DNA of 64,000 nt from JAVBTT01 sp031550325 (GCA_031550325.1 JAVBOR010000007.1:56275-120274), one strand, 5' to 3'; shown: positions 42,617 through 52,314, numbered from the stretch's first letter. Made by a program: numbers and translations. The notes: a model not told the origin generated them from the letters alone.

Positions 42617-44050
42617 TCACTGGATCCTTGCCTTCGCTTCAGGCAGGGAAAAACTGAACTCGGTTACGCCGTTCTCGCTCGTGACATGAATGTCCTCGTG
42701 GTGGGCGCCCAAAATGCTTTTGACCAGAAAGAGCCCAAGCCCGAGGCCGGTGCGATCCTGCGAGCGGGAGCGGTCGGTTTTATGAAATCGCTCAAAGATA
42801 TAGGGGAGGTCTTCGGGCGGAATCGTCGGGCCGGTGTTGATGAGGTTGACCAGAACCTTGCCCCCGCGCTTGGACATGGACAACGTCAGCGTGCCGCCCT
42901 GCTCGGAGAATTTGACAGCGTTATCCAAAAGATTTGTCAGTACCTGCGCCATAAGGTCGGGGTCGGCGTTGACAAAGAGCTGCTGGTCGTCGGGCAGCAG
43001 TACGTCGACATCAAGGCCTCTGGCGTTAATATGCCCCTCCATTCCGAGCAAAATCCGCATGGACAGCTCGCAGAGGTTAAATGTGCGCTGCTTGATTTCA
43101 AACTGGCCGGACTGCAAAACCGAGATCTGCGTCATACTGGCCACCATGCGGGACAGGCGCAGCACCTCGTTGCGCACAAGCGTCAAGGTCTGCCCGGTGT
43201 GCCGCTCGTCGATCGTGCCGTCCAAAAGACCTTCGATGTAGCCCGTGACAATGGTCATGGGGGTCTTGAGTTCATGGGATACATTGGCGATAAAATCGCG
43301 CCGGAGAAGTTCGGCCTTGGAGATGGCGTCGGCCATGGCGTTAAACGCGCTGGCCAGCTCGCCAACCTCGTCGCCGCGCTGCGCCCAGCGAAAAACGCGC
43401 GCCGAGAAGTCGCCCTGCGCAAACGCCTGCGCGCAGGCGGCCATGTCAAGAAGCGGGCGCGCCATGACGCGCGACGTGCCAAACACCGAAAACACGGCCA
43501 GCAGAAGCACGATCACCGCGGTGAGCAGAAAAATGCGCACAAAGGCCAGCAGCAGCGCGCGCTGGATGACCGAAGAGGAGCTGAAGACCACGATGCCGCA
43601 GACGTCGCCCTGAGGCGTGGTCACGGGGTGGACGCTGATGTCCAGCGTCTCGGGGGAAAGATTGTCCAGAACGCCCTGAGCTGAGTTTGGCCCGGAGAGT
43701 CCCAGCTGAAGAAGCTCGCCGCTGACGTTCTGACCGGTGTGCTGAAGCCCTGGGGGGTCGGAGCAGGCCAGAATGCTGCCGTCCTTGCCGCACACCATGA
43801 TGTGCGCGTCAAGGGAGTTTGCCAGCATGGTCAGCGAGCGCACAAAGTCAAAGTCGATGTCGAGCGACTGCCCCGTCCAATAGATCTGCGTGGCGCTGGA
43901 TACCTCGCTCGCGCCGCGCTCCAGCGAGTCCATCCTCTGGGAGGTAAGCGCGCCCGACGTCACCGACAAAAAGGACACGCCAAGCGCCATAAAGCTCATT
44001 ATAATGAGCAGCGCGATCATGATGAAGTAGCGAAATGAAAGGCTTTTCAT
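42617..44050 (-). CDS. Sensor histidine kinase
   Basis: 477 residues. Two membrane helices (about 9-32 and 168-192) flank an extracellular sensor. HAMP follows at 193-245, the dimerisation domain has H259 (FIANVSHELKTPMTIVTGYI), and the HATPase has the N-box (LTNLLDNAVKFS) and G-boxes (DRTGLGLGLFLVKSI). It phosphorylates the response regulator encoded just upstream, whose stop overlaps its start by four bases. The signal is unknown; the adjacent HtrA gene suggests envelope stress. Confidence 0.93.
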   Translation of the reverse strand: MKSLSFRYFIMIALLIIMSFMALGVSFLSVTSGALTSQRMDSLERGASEVSSATQIYWTGQSLDIDFDFVRSLTMLANSLDAHIMVCGKDGSILACSDPPGLQHTGQNVSGELLQLGLSGPNSAQGVLDNLSPETLDISVHPVTTPQGDVCGIVVFSSSSVIQRALLLAFVRIFLLTAVIVLLLAVFSVFGTSRVMARPLLDMAACAQAFAQGDFSARVFRWAQRGDEVGELASAFNAMADAISKAELLRRDFIANVSHELKTPMTIVTGYIEGLLDGTIDERHTGQTLTLVRNEVLRLSRMVASMTQISVLQSGQFEIKQRTFNLCELSMRILLGMEGHINARGLDVDVLLPDDQQLFVNADPDLMAQVLTNLLDNAVKFSEQGGTLTLSMSKRGGKVLVNLINTGPTIPPEDLPYIFERFHKTDRSRSQDRTGLGLGLFLVKSILGAHHEDIHVTSENGVTEFSFSLPEAKARIQ

Positions 44051-44733
44051 GACAGCTCAAACTTGTACCCGACGCCCCAAACGGTCTTCAGGCTCCAAGC
44101 CGCTGTGATGTTTTCGAGTTTTTCGCGCAGACGCTTGATGTGTACGTCGACGGTGCGGGAATCGCCGAAATAGTCAAAGCCCCAAACCTCGTCCAGAAGC
44201 TGGTTTCGTGTGTAGACGCGGTTGGGCGAAGAGGCGAGATGGAACAAAAGCTCAAGCTCTTTGGGCGGCGTGTCAACTGCCTGGCCATCGACCAGCAGCG
44301 TAAAGGCGTCCATGTCGACGACGAGCTTGTCAAACATGAGCTTGCGCGGTTTCTCTGACGAGGCGAACATGGCGCGGCGGAGAACCGCGTGTACGCGCGC
44401 CATAACTTCTTTCATGTCAAACGGCTTTGTGATATAATCATCGGCGCCGAGCTCAAGGCCCTGCACCTTGTCGATGGTTTCGCTCTTGGCCGTGATCATG
44501 ATCACGGGCTGCTTGTGGCCGGCATCGCGGATGGCGCGGCAGACCTCCCAGCCGTCCATGCCGGGCAGCATCAGATCAAGCAGCATAATGTCGGGCGGAG
44601 ATTCCTCAAAAAGCTGCAGTCCGCGCCGTCCGTCGGCCGCGAACTCCACTGAAAACCCGTCCTTTTGAAGATACATGCCCAAAAGCTGGGCAATGTTTCC
44701 GTCGTCTTCCACAATCAGCGCTTTTTTGGTCAT
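44047..44733 (-). CDS. OmpR/PhoB-family response regulator
   Basis: 228 residues. Receiver domain with D53 (MLLDLMLPGMDGW) and the Lys in GADDYITKPF, then a winged-helix DNA-binding domain (RVYTRNQLLDEVWGFDYFGD, then SRTVDVHIKRLREKL). It pairs with the histidine kinase gene (four-base overlap). I chose the ATG at 44733 with AGGAGAG upstream; the longer frame adds a Pro/Ala-rich leader with no support. Confidence 0.93.
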   Translation of the reverse strand: MTKKALIVEDDGNIAQLLGMYLQKDGFSVEFAADGRRGLQLFEESPPDIMLLDLMLPGMDGWEVCRAIRDAGHKQPVIMITAKSETIDKVQGLELGADDYITKPFDMKEVMARVHAVLRRAMFASSEKPRKLMFDKLVVDMDAFTLLVDGQAVDTPPKELELLFHLASSPNRVYTRNQLLDEVWGFDYFGDSRTVDVHIKRLREKLENITAAWSLKTVWGVGYKFELS

Positions 44734-45070
44734 GCCGAACACTCTCCTTTGGGCGGCTGCGGGCGCCGGCCCGAGCCATGGACAAGCACAGTATATCACG
44801 CTGATTGCGTTTATGCATTAATAAACTGTAAACCCTTTCCAAGCGCTTTTTTGGTTGCCATAAGAACGGGGATAAGTCGGTGGATAAAGGGGATAACCCC
44901 GCTTGCCTTGTCCTTTTTCGCGGTTTCACATGGTTATGCCCGCAAGTTTTACTTGTATTCATCCCATGAATAGGCTATAGTCAAAGCGAAAACAAGTGTA
45001 CAAGATCAGCCGGTTTGATAGGCCGATGGAGAGAATAAGAGTGTTTTTGGGGACTGAAAGGAGAAACGCC
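44734..45070. other. Divergent intergenic region of the response regulator and ABC genes
   Basis: 337 bases. A minus-strand extended -10 (TGATATACT, 44790-44798) may serve the response regulator. The plus-strand ABC promoter is at 44953. The middle holds AT-rich sequence and GGGGATAACCCC (near 44897-44908). No gene is visible. Confidence 0.45.
44953..44981 (+). promoter_or_regulatory. Promoter of the ABC exporter operon
   Basis: TTGTAT at 44953-44958, 17 bases, TATAGT at 44976-44981. Confidence 0.6.
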
Positions 45071-45811
45071 ATGATTGCGCTGCAGAAGCTGACCAAAAGC
45101 TACGCCAGAGGGAAAATCAAGGCCGTGGAAAACCTCGATCTGGACGTGCGGGACGGAGAAATTTTTGGGTTTATCGGTCCCAACGGCGCGGGGAAGACCA
45201 CCACCATCAAGATGATTATGGGCGTTCTGCGTCCCGATCAGGGCAGTGTGGTAATCAACGGGGTGGACATGCTCACAGAGCCTGTCAAGGCCAAGAGCAT
45301 GATCGGCTATGTGCCGGATTCGCACGAGAGTTTTGACCGGCTGACCGGCATTGAGTATTTGAACTTTATCGGCGACGTGTACGGGGTGCCGGTGGAAAAA
45401 CGGCGCGAGCGCATTGAAAAGTATCTGACGATGTTTGAAATCCTGCCGGCTGCCGGAGAGCTGATCCGCACCTTTTCCCACGGCATGCGGCAAAAGCTGA
45501 TGCTCACGGGCGCGCTGATCCACAACCCGCCGCTGTGGCTGCTGGACGAGCCGATGGTCGGACTCGACCCCAAGTCGGCGCTGATGCTCAAGGAGGAGAT
45601 GCGCGCCCACTGCCGCCAGGGCAACACGGTGTTCTTCTCCACCCATGTGCTGGAGGTTGCCGAGCGCCTGTGCGACCGCATCGGGATTATCGCCGACGGC
45701 AAACTCTGCGCGGTCGGAACGATGGAGGCGCTGCGCGCCTCGGGGGCCAACGACGCCACGCTCGAGCAGCTTTTCTTCAGGCTGACCGAGACCGGCATGG
45801 GGGAGAACTGA
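45071..45811 (+). CDS. ABC transporter ATP-binding protein
   Basis: 246 residues. Walker A is GFIGPNGAGKTTTIK, the signature loop is FSHGMRQKL (an ABC-2 exporter variant of LSGGQ), Walker B is LWLLDEPMVGLD, and the H-loop is FFSTHVLE. It powers the membrane protein encoded next, one base away. Such pairs export antibiotics, lipids or peptides; the substrate is not evident. The ATG at 45071 follows AAAGGAGAAA. Confidence 0.92.
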   Translation: MIALQKLTKSYARGKIKAVENLDLDVRDGEIFGFIGPNGAGKTTTIKMIMGVLRPDQGSVVINGVDMLTEPVKAKSMIGYVPDSHESFDRLTGIEYLNFIGDVYGVPVEKRRERIEKYLTMFEILPAAGELIRTFSHGMRQKLMLTGALIHNPPLWLLDEPMVGLDPKSALMLKEEMRAHCRQGNTVFFSTHVLEVAERLCDRIGIIADGKLCAVGTMEALRASGANDATLEQLFFRLTETGMGEN

Positions 45812-45812
45812 C

Positions 45813-47489
45813 ATGAGCGGGGCGCGCGAGTTTTTTCTGCTGTTTAAGATGCATCTGCATATGCGGCTCGGACTGTCGGCGCTCAAGGACCAGCGGCGCA
45901 CGGGCAAGGGCAAGGCCAAGCAGATCGGCTTCCTTTTTCTGGCGCTCTATGTGGTGGCGGCGCTTTGGCTGAGCGTCGGCCTGCTGCTCAACGCCATTCT
46001 CGGCCCGGCGATCGAGCTCGGCCTCGGCAATCTGCTGTTTGGCATCGGGATTTTCGCCTGCATGGCCATGGTGCTCGTGCTGGGTACGCTCAGCCTGCTC
46101 GGTCTGGTCTTTGGCGCGCGGGACACCGAACTGTACGCGGCGCTTCCCGTCCGGCCGCGCTCGGTGTTTTTGGCCAAGTTTTCCATGGTTTACCTCACCG
46201 AACTGGCCTTTCTCTTGTTTTTGCTTGTGCCCATCGGCGTGCTTTTCGGCACGGGCATGGGGCTTGGCTGGACGTTCTATGCCCGCCTGCTCCTGGCGGC
46301 GCTGGTCATTCCGGTGGTGCCTCTGGCGCTGTCAAGCATTCTCGTCATGCCGCTGATGCGCCTTGTCACGTTGTCCAAGCGGCGCGACATGTTTATGCTG
46401 ATCATCAGTATCGCGTTCATGCTGCTGATGGTTTTCGGCCAGCTGATACTGTCCAGCCAGTCAGGCAGGCTTATGGGCGACCCCTCGCAGGCCATGGCGC
46501 TGCTGACCGACTCTGAGGCCATGCTGCGGGCCATGCTGCGCTACTTCCCGCCCGCGCTTTGGGCCGAGAGTGTCATCATGGGCGGCGGCGCCGGTGCCGC
46601 CGTGGACGCGCTGAAGCTGTTATTCACATGCGCCGCCTCGCTGACGCTGGCGCTGCTTCTGTCCTCAAAGCTATACTATCGCGGCGCGCTGGCGCAGCTC
46701 GAAGCGGCGAAGTCCGGTCGCTCCAAACGGTATAAAAAGGCGTCGGTCAAGGCCGGGAGCCCCTTCAGGGCGTTCTTTTTCAAAGAGCTTAAGCTCCTGC
46801 TGCGAACGCCGATTTACGCGATGAATCAGCTCACGGGCGTCATTATTTTCCCCATTATGCTGATCGGACTCAAGCTGACGTCGGGGGAGGGCTTCGACGG
46901 GATGCTCGGACTCGTGTTTTCGGGGGGCAGAAACGTCTCTGCCGTGCTGACCCTGGCGGCGTTTATGGCGTTTGTCACGCTGGTCAATCCCGGCGCGAGC
47001 ACGCTGTTTTCCCGGGAGGGCCGGTCTGTCTGGATTACGCAGACCGTGCCTGTGCCGATCGCCACACAGCTTTCCGGACGGCTTCTATGCCTGCAGATGT
47101 TCGGTGTTGTCGGCGTGCTCGCGCTCGGCTGCGCGTCGGTGTTTGTGTTGGGGCGGTCCGTGGACGTCGTGCTTGCCGCGGTGCTGATCGCGCTGTCCTG
47201 CGTGGTGCCCGTCACCAACGCGTCGGCGCTTCCCGACTGCATCCACCCCAAGCTCAAGTGGAACAGCGAGGCCGAGGCGATGAAGCAAAACGTCAACTCG
47301 TTGATCGGCATGCTCTGCGGACTGCTCGCGCTGGCTCCGTGTGTGCTGGCCGCCGTGCTGATGCTCTACCTGGAGGTCGGGGTGGCGCTGACGACGCTAT
47401 GCCTTGTGGTGATCAACGCCGTTCTCTCTTTTCTGGTGACCGCGCTGGTCAACCGCCGGGCCGAGAGAATGCTGAACGATTTGCAGTGA
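45813..47489 (+). CDS. ABC-2 type transporter permease
   Basis: 558 residues with about 12 hydrophobic segments and a basic cytoplasmic loop near residues 290-310 (KSGRSKRYKKASVKAG). It begins one base after the ATPase stop, so the two form one exporter. No catalytic motif is seen. The ilvB gene starts 24 bases further on, so ilvBN may share this transcript. Confidence 0.85.
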   Translation: MSGAREFFLLFKMHLHMRLGLSALKDQRRTGKGKAKQIGFLFLALYVVAALWLSVGLLLNAILGPAIELGLGNLLFGIGIFACMAMVLVLGTLSLLGLVFGARDTELYAALPVRPRSVFLAKFSMVYLTELAFLLFLLVPIGVLFGTGMGLGWTFYARLLLAALVIPVVPLALSSILVMPLMRLVTLSKRRDMFMLIISIAFMLLMVFGQLILSSQSGRLMGDPSQAMALLTDSEAMLRAMLRYFPPALWAESVIMGGGAGAAVDALKLLFTCAASLTLALLLSSKLYYRGALAQLEAAKSGRSKRYKKASVKAGSPFRAFFFKELKLLLRTPIYAMNQLTGVIIFPIMLIGLKLTSGEGFDGMLGLVFSGGRNVSAVLTLAAFMAFVTLVNPGASTLFSREGRSVWITQTVPVPIATQLSGRLLCLQMFGVVGVLALGCASVFVLGRSVDVVLAAVLIALSCVVPVTNASALPDCIHPKLKWNSEAEAMKQNVNSLIGMLCGLLALAPCVLAAVLMLYLEVGVALTTLCLVVINAVLSFLVTALVNRRAERMLNDLQ

Positions 47490-47513
47490 CGCACCAAACA
47501 AGGGGGGCTTTTT

Positions 47514-49136
47514 GTGGAGCTGAGCGGGGCACAGGTGATTGTAGAGTGCATCCTCGAACAGGGTGTAGACTGTGTATTTGGCATTCCGGGCGGCATGGTC
47601 CTGCCGCTGTTTGACGCCGTCTATCAAAGGAAAGACAGGCTCAGGCATGTTTTGACGGCGCATGAGCAGGCCGCTGCCCATGCCGCCGACGGCTACGCGC
47701 GCGCCTCGGGCGGTGTGGGCGTTTGCGTGGCGACCTCAGGGCCGGGCGCGACCAACCTTGTCACGGGCATTGCCACGTCCTATATGGATTCCTCTCCCGT
47801 GGTGTTCATCACGGGCAACATCGACTCGGCGTACATCGGATCGGACAGCTTTCAGGAGGTCGACATCACGGGCGTCACGATTCCCATCACCAAGCACAGC
47901 GTTTTAGTGCATCGCGTCGGCGCGCTGGCCGACACGATGCGCATGGCGTTTGCCGTGGCGCGTCAGGGGCGGCCCGGACCCGTGCTGGTGGACGTTCCCA
48001 AGGACGTGCAGATGGCCCTGACCGAGTTTGAGCCCTCCTGCCCCGCGCCGCAGGAGCCTGGCAGGCTGTCCCGGACACAGATGGAGACCGCCCTGCGCCT
48101 GATTGACGGCGCTAAAGCGCCGCTGCTGCTCTGCGGCGGCGGGGTGATCAGGGCAAACGCCTGCGAAGCCTTTGCGGCGCTTGCCGAAAAGCTGGACGCG
48201 CCCGTGGTGAGCACCCTCATGGGGCTGGGCGGCTTTCCGGCGTCGGACAAGCGGTTTCTCGGCATGGCGGGCATGCACGGCCTGCCCGCAGCCAACAGCG
48301 CCGTGCGCGCGTGCGACCTGCTCATCGGCGTCGGCACGCGCTTTTCCGAAAGACTGCTGAGCGCCGGCGGCGGGGAGCTGCCCGCCGTGCTGCATCTGGA
48401 CGCCGACCGCGCCGAGATCGGCAAGAACACGCCGGCTGCCGGCTATGTGGTCGGAGACGCCAAACAGGTGCTTGAGGCGCTTTGCAAAGAGCTTCCCCGG
48501 CGAAAACGGGGCGCGTGGCGGGCGTTTTTGAATAGCCTGCCGCCTCCCGCCGCTCCGGCGTATCCTGAGAGGCTGTGCAGCCAGCTGCGCCGGCTGGCCG
48601 GCGAGAACGCCATTGTCGTCACCGACGTCGGTCAGCATCAGATGTGGGCAGCGCAGACCATGGCGGCGGAGCACCCGCGCACCTTTGTCACGTCGGGCGG
48701 CACCGGAACCATGGGGTTTGGGCTGGGCGCCGCCATGGGCGCGCAGATGGCAAGGCCGGACCGGGCCGTGCTGCTGATCACCGGAGACGGAAGCTTTCGC
48801 ATGAGCAGCCACGAGCTGGACACGATGGCCAGGGAGCGCCTGCCGATCGTCATCGTCATCCTGAACAACCACGCGCACGGCATGGTCAGGCAGTGGCAGA
48901 CCCTGTTTTACGAAAAGCGCTACGCGGGCAGTTCCCTGCCGGGCGGCCCCGACTGGGCGGCGCTTGCCCGCGCGTACGGGCTGCCGGGCGCCGAGGCGCA
49001 AAGCCTGGAGGACGTCGCGCGCGCGGTGGGGGAGGCCTTAGAGGCCCGGATGCCGCTTGTTCTGAACTGCGAGATCGATCCGGACGCGCTGGTGCGTCCG
49101 ATGACCGATCCGGGCGGGACCGGCTATGTCCTGTAG
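47514..49136 (+). CDS. ilvB: Acetolactate synthase, large (catalytic) subunit
   Basis: 540 residues. A TPP enzyme that makes acetolactate or acetohydroxybutyrate for branched-chain amino acids. The catalytic Glu lies in TAHEQAAAHAADGYARA; the TPP-binding segment is GDGSFRMSSHELDTMARERL, then ILNNHAHGMVRQWQ. Slightly shorter than typical (about 550-600). The GTG start follows AAGGGGGGC. The small subunit is next. No other ilv or leu gene is in the window, and no leader attenuator is visible. Confidence 0.92.
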   Translation: MELSGAQVIVECILEQGVDCVFGIPGGMVLPLFDAVYQRKDRLRHVLTAHEQAAAHAADGYARASGGVGVCVATSGPGATNLVTGIATSYMDSSPVVFITGNIDSAYIGSDSFQEVDITGVTIPITKHSVLVHRVGALADTMRMAFAVARQGRPGPVLVDVPKDVQMALTEFEPSCPAPQEPGRLSRTQMETALRLIDGAKAPLLLCGGGVIRANACEAFAALAEKLDAPVVSTLMGLGGFPASDKRFLGMAGMHGLPAANSAVRACDLLIGVGTRFSERLLSAGGGELPAVLHLDADRAEIGKNTPAAGYVVGDAKQVLEALCKELPRRKRGAWRAFLNSLPPPAAPAYPERLCSQLRRLAGENAIVVTDVGQHQMWAAQTMAAEHPRTFVTSGGTGTMGFGLGAAMGAQMARPDRAVLLITGDGSFRMSSHELDTMARERLPIVIVILNNHAHGMVRQWQTLFYEKRYAGSSLPGGPDWAALARAYGLPGAEAQSLEDVARAVGEALEARMPLVLNCEIDPDALVRPMTDPGGTGYVL

Positions 49137-49157
49137 ACGACAAGGAGGGGACGACCG

Positions 49158-49667
49158 ATGAATACGCATGTGCTGTCCGTTTTGGTGGACAACGCCTCAG
49201 GCGTGCTTGGCCGGGTGATCGGACTGATTTCCCGGCGGGGCTTTAACATTGACAGCCTGTCGGTGGGGGAGACCCAGACGCAGGGACTGTCGCGCATCAC
49301 GATCGTGGTGTCGTGCGACGACCACGCGCTGGACCAGATTGTGGCGCAGCTGGACAAGCTGGTCTGCGTGCGCAAGGTGGAGCCCGCGCGCAATCCGGTC
49401 ACACGCGAGCTTTTGATGATGAAGGTTGCCACAAGCGCGCAGACGCGCTCGGAGGTGCTGGAGATCGCCTCGATCTTTCGCGCGCGCATCGTGGACGTGT
49501 CACTGGGCTCGCTTACGCTGGAGATCACCGGCGAAAGCGACAAGACGGACGCGCTGGTCGGCCTCATGGCCGAGTTCGGCATTATGGAGATGGTGCGCAC
49601 CGGCGCGGCTGCCCTTTCGCGGGGCGCGCGGACGATTTACGACGTGCCGCCCGACGGGGAAGCATAA
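49158..49667 (+). CDS. ilvN: Acetolactate synthase, small (regulatory) subunit
   Basis: 169 residues. The N-terminal ACT domain (VLSVLVDNASGVLGRVIGLI, then SRRGFNIDSLSVG) binds valine for feedback inhibition; a second ACT-like domain follows (ELLMMKVATSAQTRSEVLEI). It is the usual partner of IlvB, 21 bases downstream, with AAGGAGGGG before the ATG. Confidence 0.93.
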   Translation: MNTHVLSVLVDNASGVLGRVIGLISRRGFNIDSLSVGETQTQGLSRITIVVSCDDHALDQIVAQLDKLVCVRKVEPARNPVTRELLMMKVATSAQTRSEVLEIASIFRARIVDVSLGSLTLEITGESDKTDALVGLMAEFGIMEMVRTGAAALSRGARTIYDVPPDGEA

Positions 49668-49703
49668 GACTACGGGTTCTGCGTGTGATTTTTGCCTTTG
49701 CGC

Positions 49704-49733
49704 TTGACACGGTGTGTGCCTATCTTATATAAT
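49704..49733 (+). promoter_or_regulatory. Promoter of the rpmH operon
   Basis: TTGACA at 49704-49709, an 18-base spacer, TATAAT at 49728-49733. Consensus sigma-A boxes, as expected for a ribosomal protein gene. Confidence 0.85.
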
Positions 49734-49769
49734 ACATCGTGATTCTACGGATTTGAGGTGTGACAAGAG

Positions 49770-49904
49770 ATGGTTCGTACCTACCAGCCGAAAAAGCGGC
49801 AGCGGTCTAAGGAACATGGGTTTCGCAAGAGAATGAAAACGACAAACGGCAGAAAAGTGCTTGCGCGCAGACGCGCCAAGGGCCGCAGCAAACTGTCCGC
49901 CTGA
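49770..49904 (+). CDS. rpmH: 50S ribosomal protein L34
   Basis: 44 residues, highly basic: MVRTYQPKKRQRSKEHGFRK, then RMKTTNGRKVLARRRAKGR. This is the canonical L34 sequence and length. The stop codon overlaps the rnpA start by one base (TGATG). The gene usually lies next to dnaA, but here ilvN is upstream. Confidence 0.97.
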   Translation: MVRTYQPKKRQRSKEHGFRKRMKTTNGRKVLARRRAKGRSKLSA

Positions 49905-50257
49905 TGCGCTTCACAGACTCGCTCAGGTTCAATCGTGACTTTCGGAGAATGTACGCCCGTGGCAAAAGCACTGCGGGCGTATATTTGGCTTTTTACTGGA
50001 GCCGCAACAGGGCAGGAAGGACACGTCTTGGACTGACCGTGGGAAGCAAGCTCGGCGGCGCCGTGCAGCGCAACCGCGTCAGGCGGCGCATCAAGGAGGC
50101 GTACCGGCTTGTCGAAGACAAGCTGACGCCGGGCTTTGATCTGGTCATTGTGGCCAGGGTGAGCGCGCAGCGGGCGACGTTTTCGGCGCTTCAGAATGAA
50201 ATTGTTCAGTGCGTACACAAGCTGGCAGCGCAAGAAGGCGGCAAACGGCGGGTCTGA
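49904..50257 (+). CDS. rnpA: Ribonuclease P protein component
   Basis: 117 residues. Protein subunit of RNase P, which trims tRNA 5' ends. The family signature is in the middle (GLTVGSKLGGAVQRNRVRRR, then IKEAYRL). Overlap with rpmH is typical, and translation is coupled. Confidence 0.95.
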   Translation: MRFTDSLRFNRDFRRMYARGKSTAGVYLAFYWSRNRAGRTRLGLTVGSKLGGAVQRNRVRRRIKEAYRLVEDKLTPGFDLVIVARVSAQRATFSALQNEIVQCVHKLAAQEGGKRRV

Positions 50258-50308
50258 CGCGTCAAACTGCGCAGGGCGGCGCATACACTGTAAAAGAAGG
50301 CGTGCCGT

Positions 50309-50512
50309 ATGAAGCGGGCCATGCTTGCGATGATTCGCTTTTATCGAAAAAATCTGAGGCATCCCCCCCAGTGCCGGTTTCTTCCGACCTGCTCGGAGTA
50401 CGCGCTGGAGGCGATTGAGCGTTATGGCGCGGTCAAGGGACTGTATCTGGCCGTTCGGAGGCTTCTGAAGTGCCACCCGTTTCACAAGGGCGGGTATGAT
50501 CCGGTGCCGTAG
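50309..50512 (+). CDS. yidD: Membrane protein insertion efficiency factor YidD
   Basis: 67 residues. Carries the YidD motifs FYRKNLRHPPQCRFLPTCSE and CHPFHKGGYDPVP. A small amphipathic protein that helps YidC at the membrane. Conserved position between rnpA and yidC. Confidence 0.95.
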   Translation: MKRAMLAMIRFYRKNLRHPPQCRFLPTCSEYALEAIERYGAVKGLYLAVRRLLKCHPFHKGGYDPVP

Positions 50513-50615
50513 CCGGTAAGGGCCTCGCTGCGCGCCGCTGCGTTTTTCATTATTTGCTCCGGCGGCGTGCAAAGCGCGCCCAGACCGCCGCAGCCTGAAA
50601 CGAGGAGATTTTGAT

Positions 50616-51593
50616 TTGGACATCTGGAATACACTGGTTATTCAGCCATTTGCGTGGCTGCTGCTAACCCTTTATAACTTCACCATGTCCTACGGCCTGG
50701 CGATTATTCTGTTCGCCATAGTGGCCAAGCTGATCCTGCTGTTTTTCGCCGCCAAGGGCAAGCGCAGCATGCTGCAGCAGCAGCGCATGGAGCCCAAGCG
50801 CAAGGAGCTCGAGCTCAAGTTTAAGAACGACAAGCAGAAGTACCAGGAAGCGCTGATGCAGCTCTACCAAAAAGAGGGCGTTTCCATGTACGGCGGCTGT
50901 CTGTGGTCGCTTCTGCCGTTCCCGGTGCTGCTCGCGCTGTATTCGGTCGTCCGTGAGCCGCTCACCAACCTGATGAAGCTCACCAAAGACCAGGTCGGCA
51001 CGCTCCAGAGCTTCTTCGATATGGCTGCGTCGAAGGATGCGTACATCCAGATGGACATGGCGCAGAAGGTTCACGACAACTTTGCTGCTGTGCAGAATCT
51101 TTTGCCCGACGCGCCCGGCCTGATCAACATCAATTTTGACTTTTTCGGGCTAAACCTCGCGGCAAACCCTGAGCTGAAGTTTGAGTGGCTGCTGCTCATC
51201 CCCATTTTGTCGGCGGCGACTGCCTTTTTATCGGGATATCTCACCCAGAAGTTTTCAGGGGTCAAGCCCCAGGGCAACATGAAGGTCATGATGTTCATGT
51301 CGCCGGCCATATCGCTGTGGTTCGGCTTTATCATGCCCGCCGCCATGGGCGTGTATTGGATCGTCGGCAACCTATTGAGCATCGTGCAGGAGTACTTCCT
51401 GACCAAGCACTATACAAAGGTTTTGGACGCGCAAGACGCGCACAGGCAGGAGCTGGAGGCGCGCAGAAAAGCCGCCGAAGAGAAGATGAAAGAGGAAAAC
51501 CGGCTGCGTCGGCTTGAAGAACAGGCGCAGAACAAGAGCCAGGCAAAGAAGTACAGGATCACCAACGGGCCAAAGCCCAAGGGGAAAAAGTAG
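50616..51593 (+). CDS. yidC: Membrane protein insertase YidC/SpoIIIJ
   Basis: 325 residues with five or so membrane helices, matching the Gram-positive YidC/OxaA type without the large periplasmic domain. The cytoplasmic helical hairpin (QQQRMEPKRKELELKFKNDK, then QKYQEALMQLYQKEGV) is diagnostic. The C terminus is a basic tail that could contact ribosomes. TTG start at 50616 with GAGGAG upstream. Confidence 0.94.
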   Translation: MDIWNTLVIQPFAWLLLTLYNFTMSYGLAIILFAIVAKLILLFFAAKGKRSMLQQQRMEPKRKELELKFKNDKQKYQEALMQLYQKEGVSMYGGCLWSLLPFPVLLALYSVVREPLTNLMKLTKDQVGTLQSFFDMAASKDAYIQMDMAQKVHDNFAAVQNLLPDAPGLININFDFFGLNLAANPELKFEWLLLIPILSAATAFLSGYLTQKFSGVKPQGNMKVMMFMSPAISLWFGFIMPAAMGVYWIVGNLLSIVQEYFLTKHYTKVLDAQDAHRQELEARRKAAEEKMKEENRLRRLEEQAQNKSQAKKYRITNGPKPKGKK

Positions 51594-51609
51594 AAATGGG
51601 GGATTTTTC

Positions 51610-52314
51610 ATGGACAGGACCATCGAAACCTCCGGCAAAACCATAGAGGAGGCCATCAACGCCGCGCTGATCACGTTGGGAGTCGACCGCGATTCGGTTT
51701 CGGTCGAGGTTCTGGAAAAACCCAAACCGGGCTTTCTGGGTTTGGGAGGCTCGCCCGCGCGCGTGTCGGTGACTTACAGCGTCAGCAAGCTCGACCGCGC
51801 GATTGCCTTTTTACAGGATCTTCTCGAACATATGGATGTCTCCGCTATTGTGGAAGGGCAGCAGGCGGCCGACGGAAACATTTCGCTGAACATTTCCGGC
51901 GAGAACATGGGCCTGCTGATTGGCCGCCGGGGAGACACCCTGGAGGCGCTTCAGCATCTGGTTTCCAATGTCACCAACAGGGATGAGCCCGAGACAGTGC
52001 GCGTGACCGTGGATACCGAAGGGTACAGGGCAAAGCGCGAGGCGGCGCTTGTGCAGCTGGCTCAAAAAACGGCGGCCAAGGCCGTCAAGTACAAACGCAA
52101 TATCGCGCTTGAGCCGATGAACGCTTACGCGCGCCATGTGATCCATGTCACGCTGCAGGATGACCCCGCCGTGACAACGCACAGCACCGGCGTCGAGCCC
52201 AACCGCCGCGTCGTCATTGCCGTGCCGGGCGGTGACCGCCCCGCTCCGGGCGCGAAACGGCCCTTCAGCGGCCCGCGGCCTCCGAACCGCTCGGGCGGCG
52301 GACGCAGGCCCTGA
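51610..52314 (+). CDS. jag: RNA-binding protein Jag/KhpB
   Basis: 234 residues. N-terminal Jag domain (ETSGKTIEEAINAALITLGV; EVLEKPKPGFLGLGG), KH domain (NISGENMGLLIGRRGDTLEA), and R3H domain (EPMNAYARHVIHVTLQDDPA, then VTTHSTG). The Gly/Pro/Arg-rich tail is short. Jag regulates cell elongation in other Bacillota. Position after yidC is conserved. I chose the ATG at 51610 after GGGGG. The usual mnmE and mnmG genes do not follow. Confidence 0.95.
   Translation: MDRTIETSGKTIEEAINAALITLGVDRDSVSVEVLEKPKPGFLGLGGSPARVSVTYSVSKLDRAIAFLQDLLEHMDVSAIVEGQQAADGNISLNISGENMGLLIGRRGDTLEALQHLVSNVTNRDEPETVRVTVDTEGYRAKREAALVQLAQKTAAKAVKYKRNIALEPMNAYARHVIHVTLQDDPAVTTHSTGVEPNRRVVIAVPGGDRPAPGAKRPFSGPRPPNRSGGGRRP

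Noticed and set aside
49668..49770. oriC next to rpmH
   Set aside because: No dnaA gene and no cluster of TTATCCACA-type boxes nearby; a single match at about 37625 lies inside the subtilase coding sequence.
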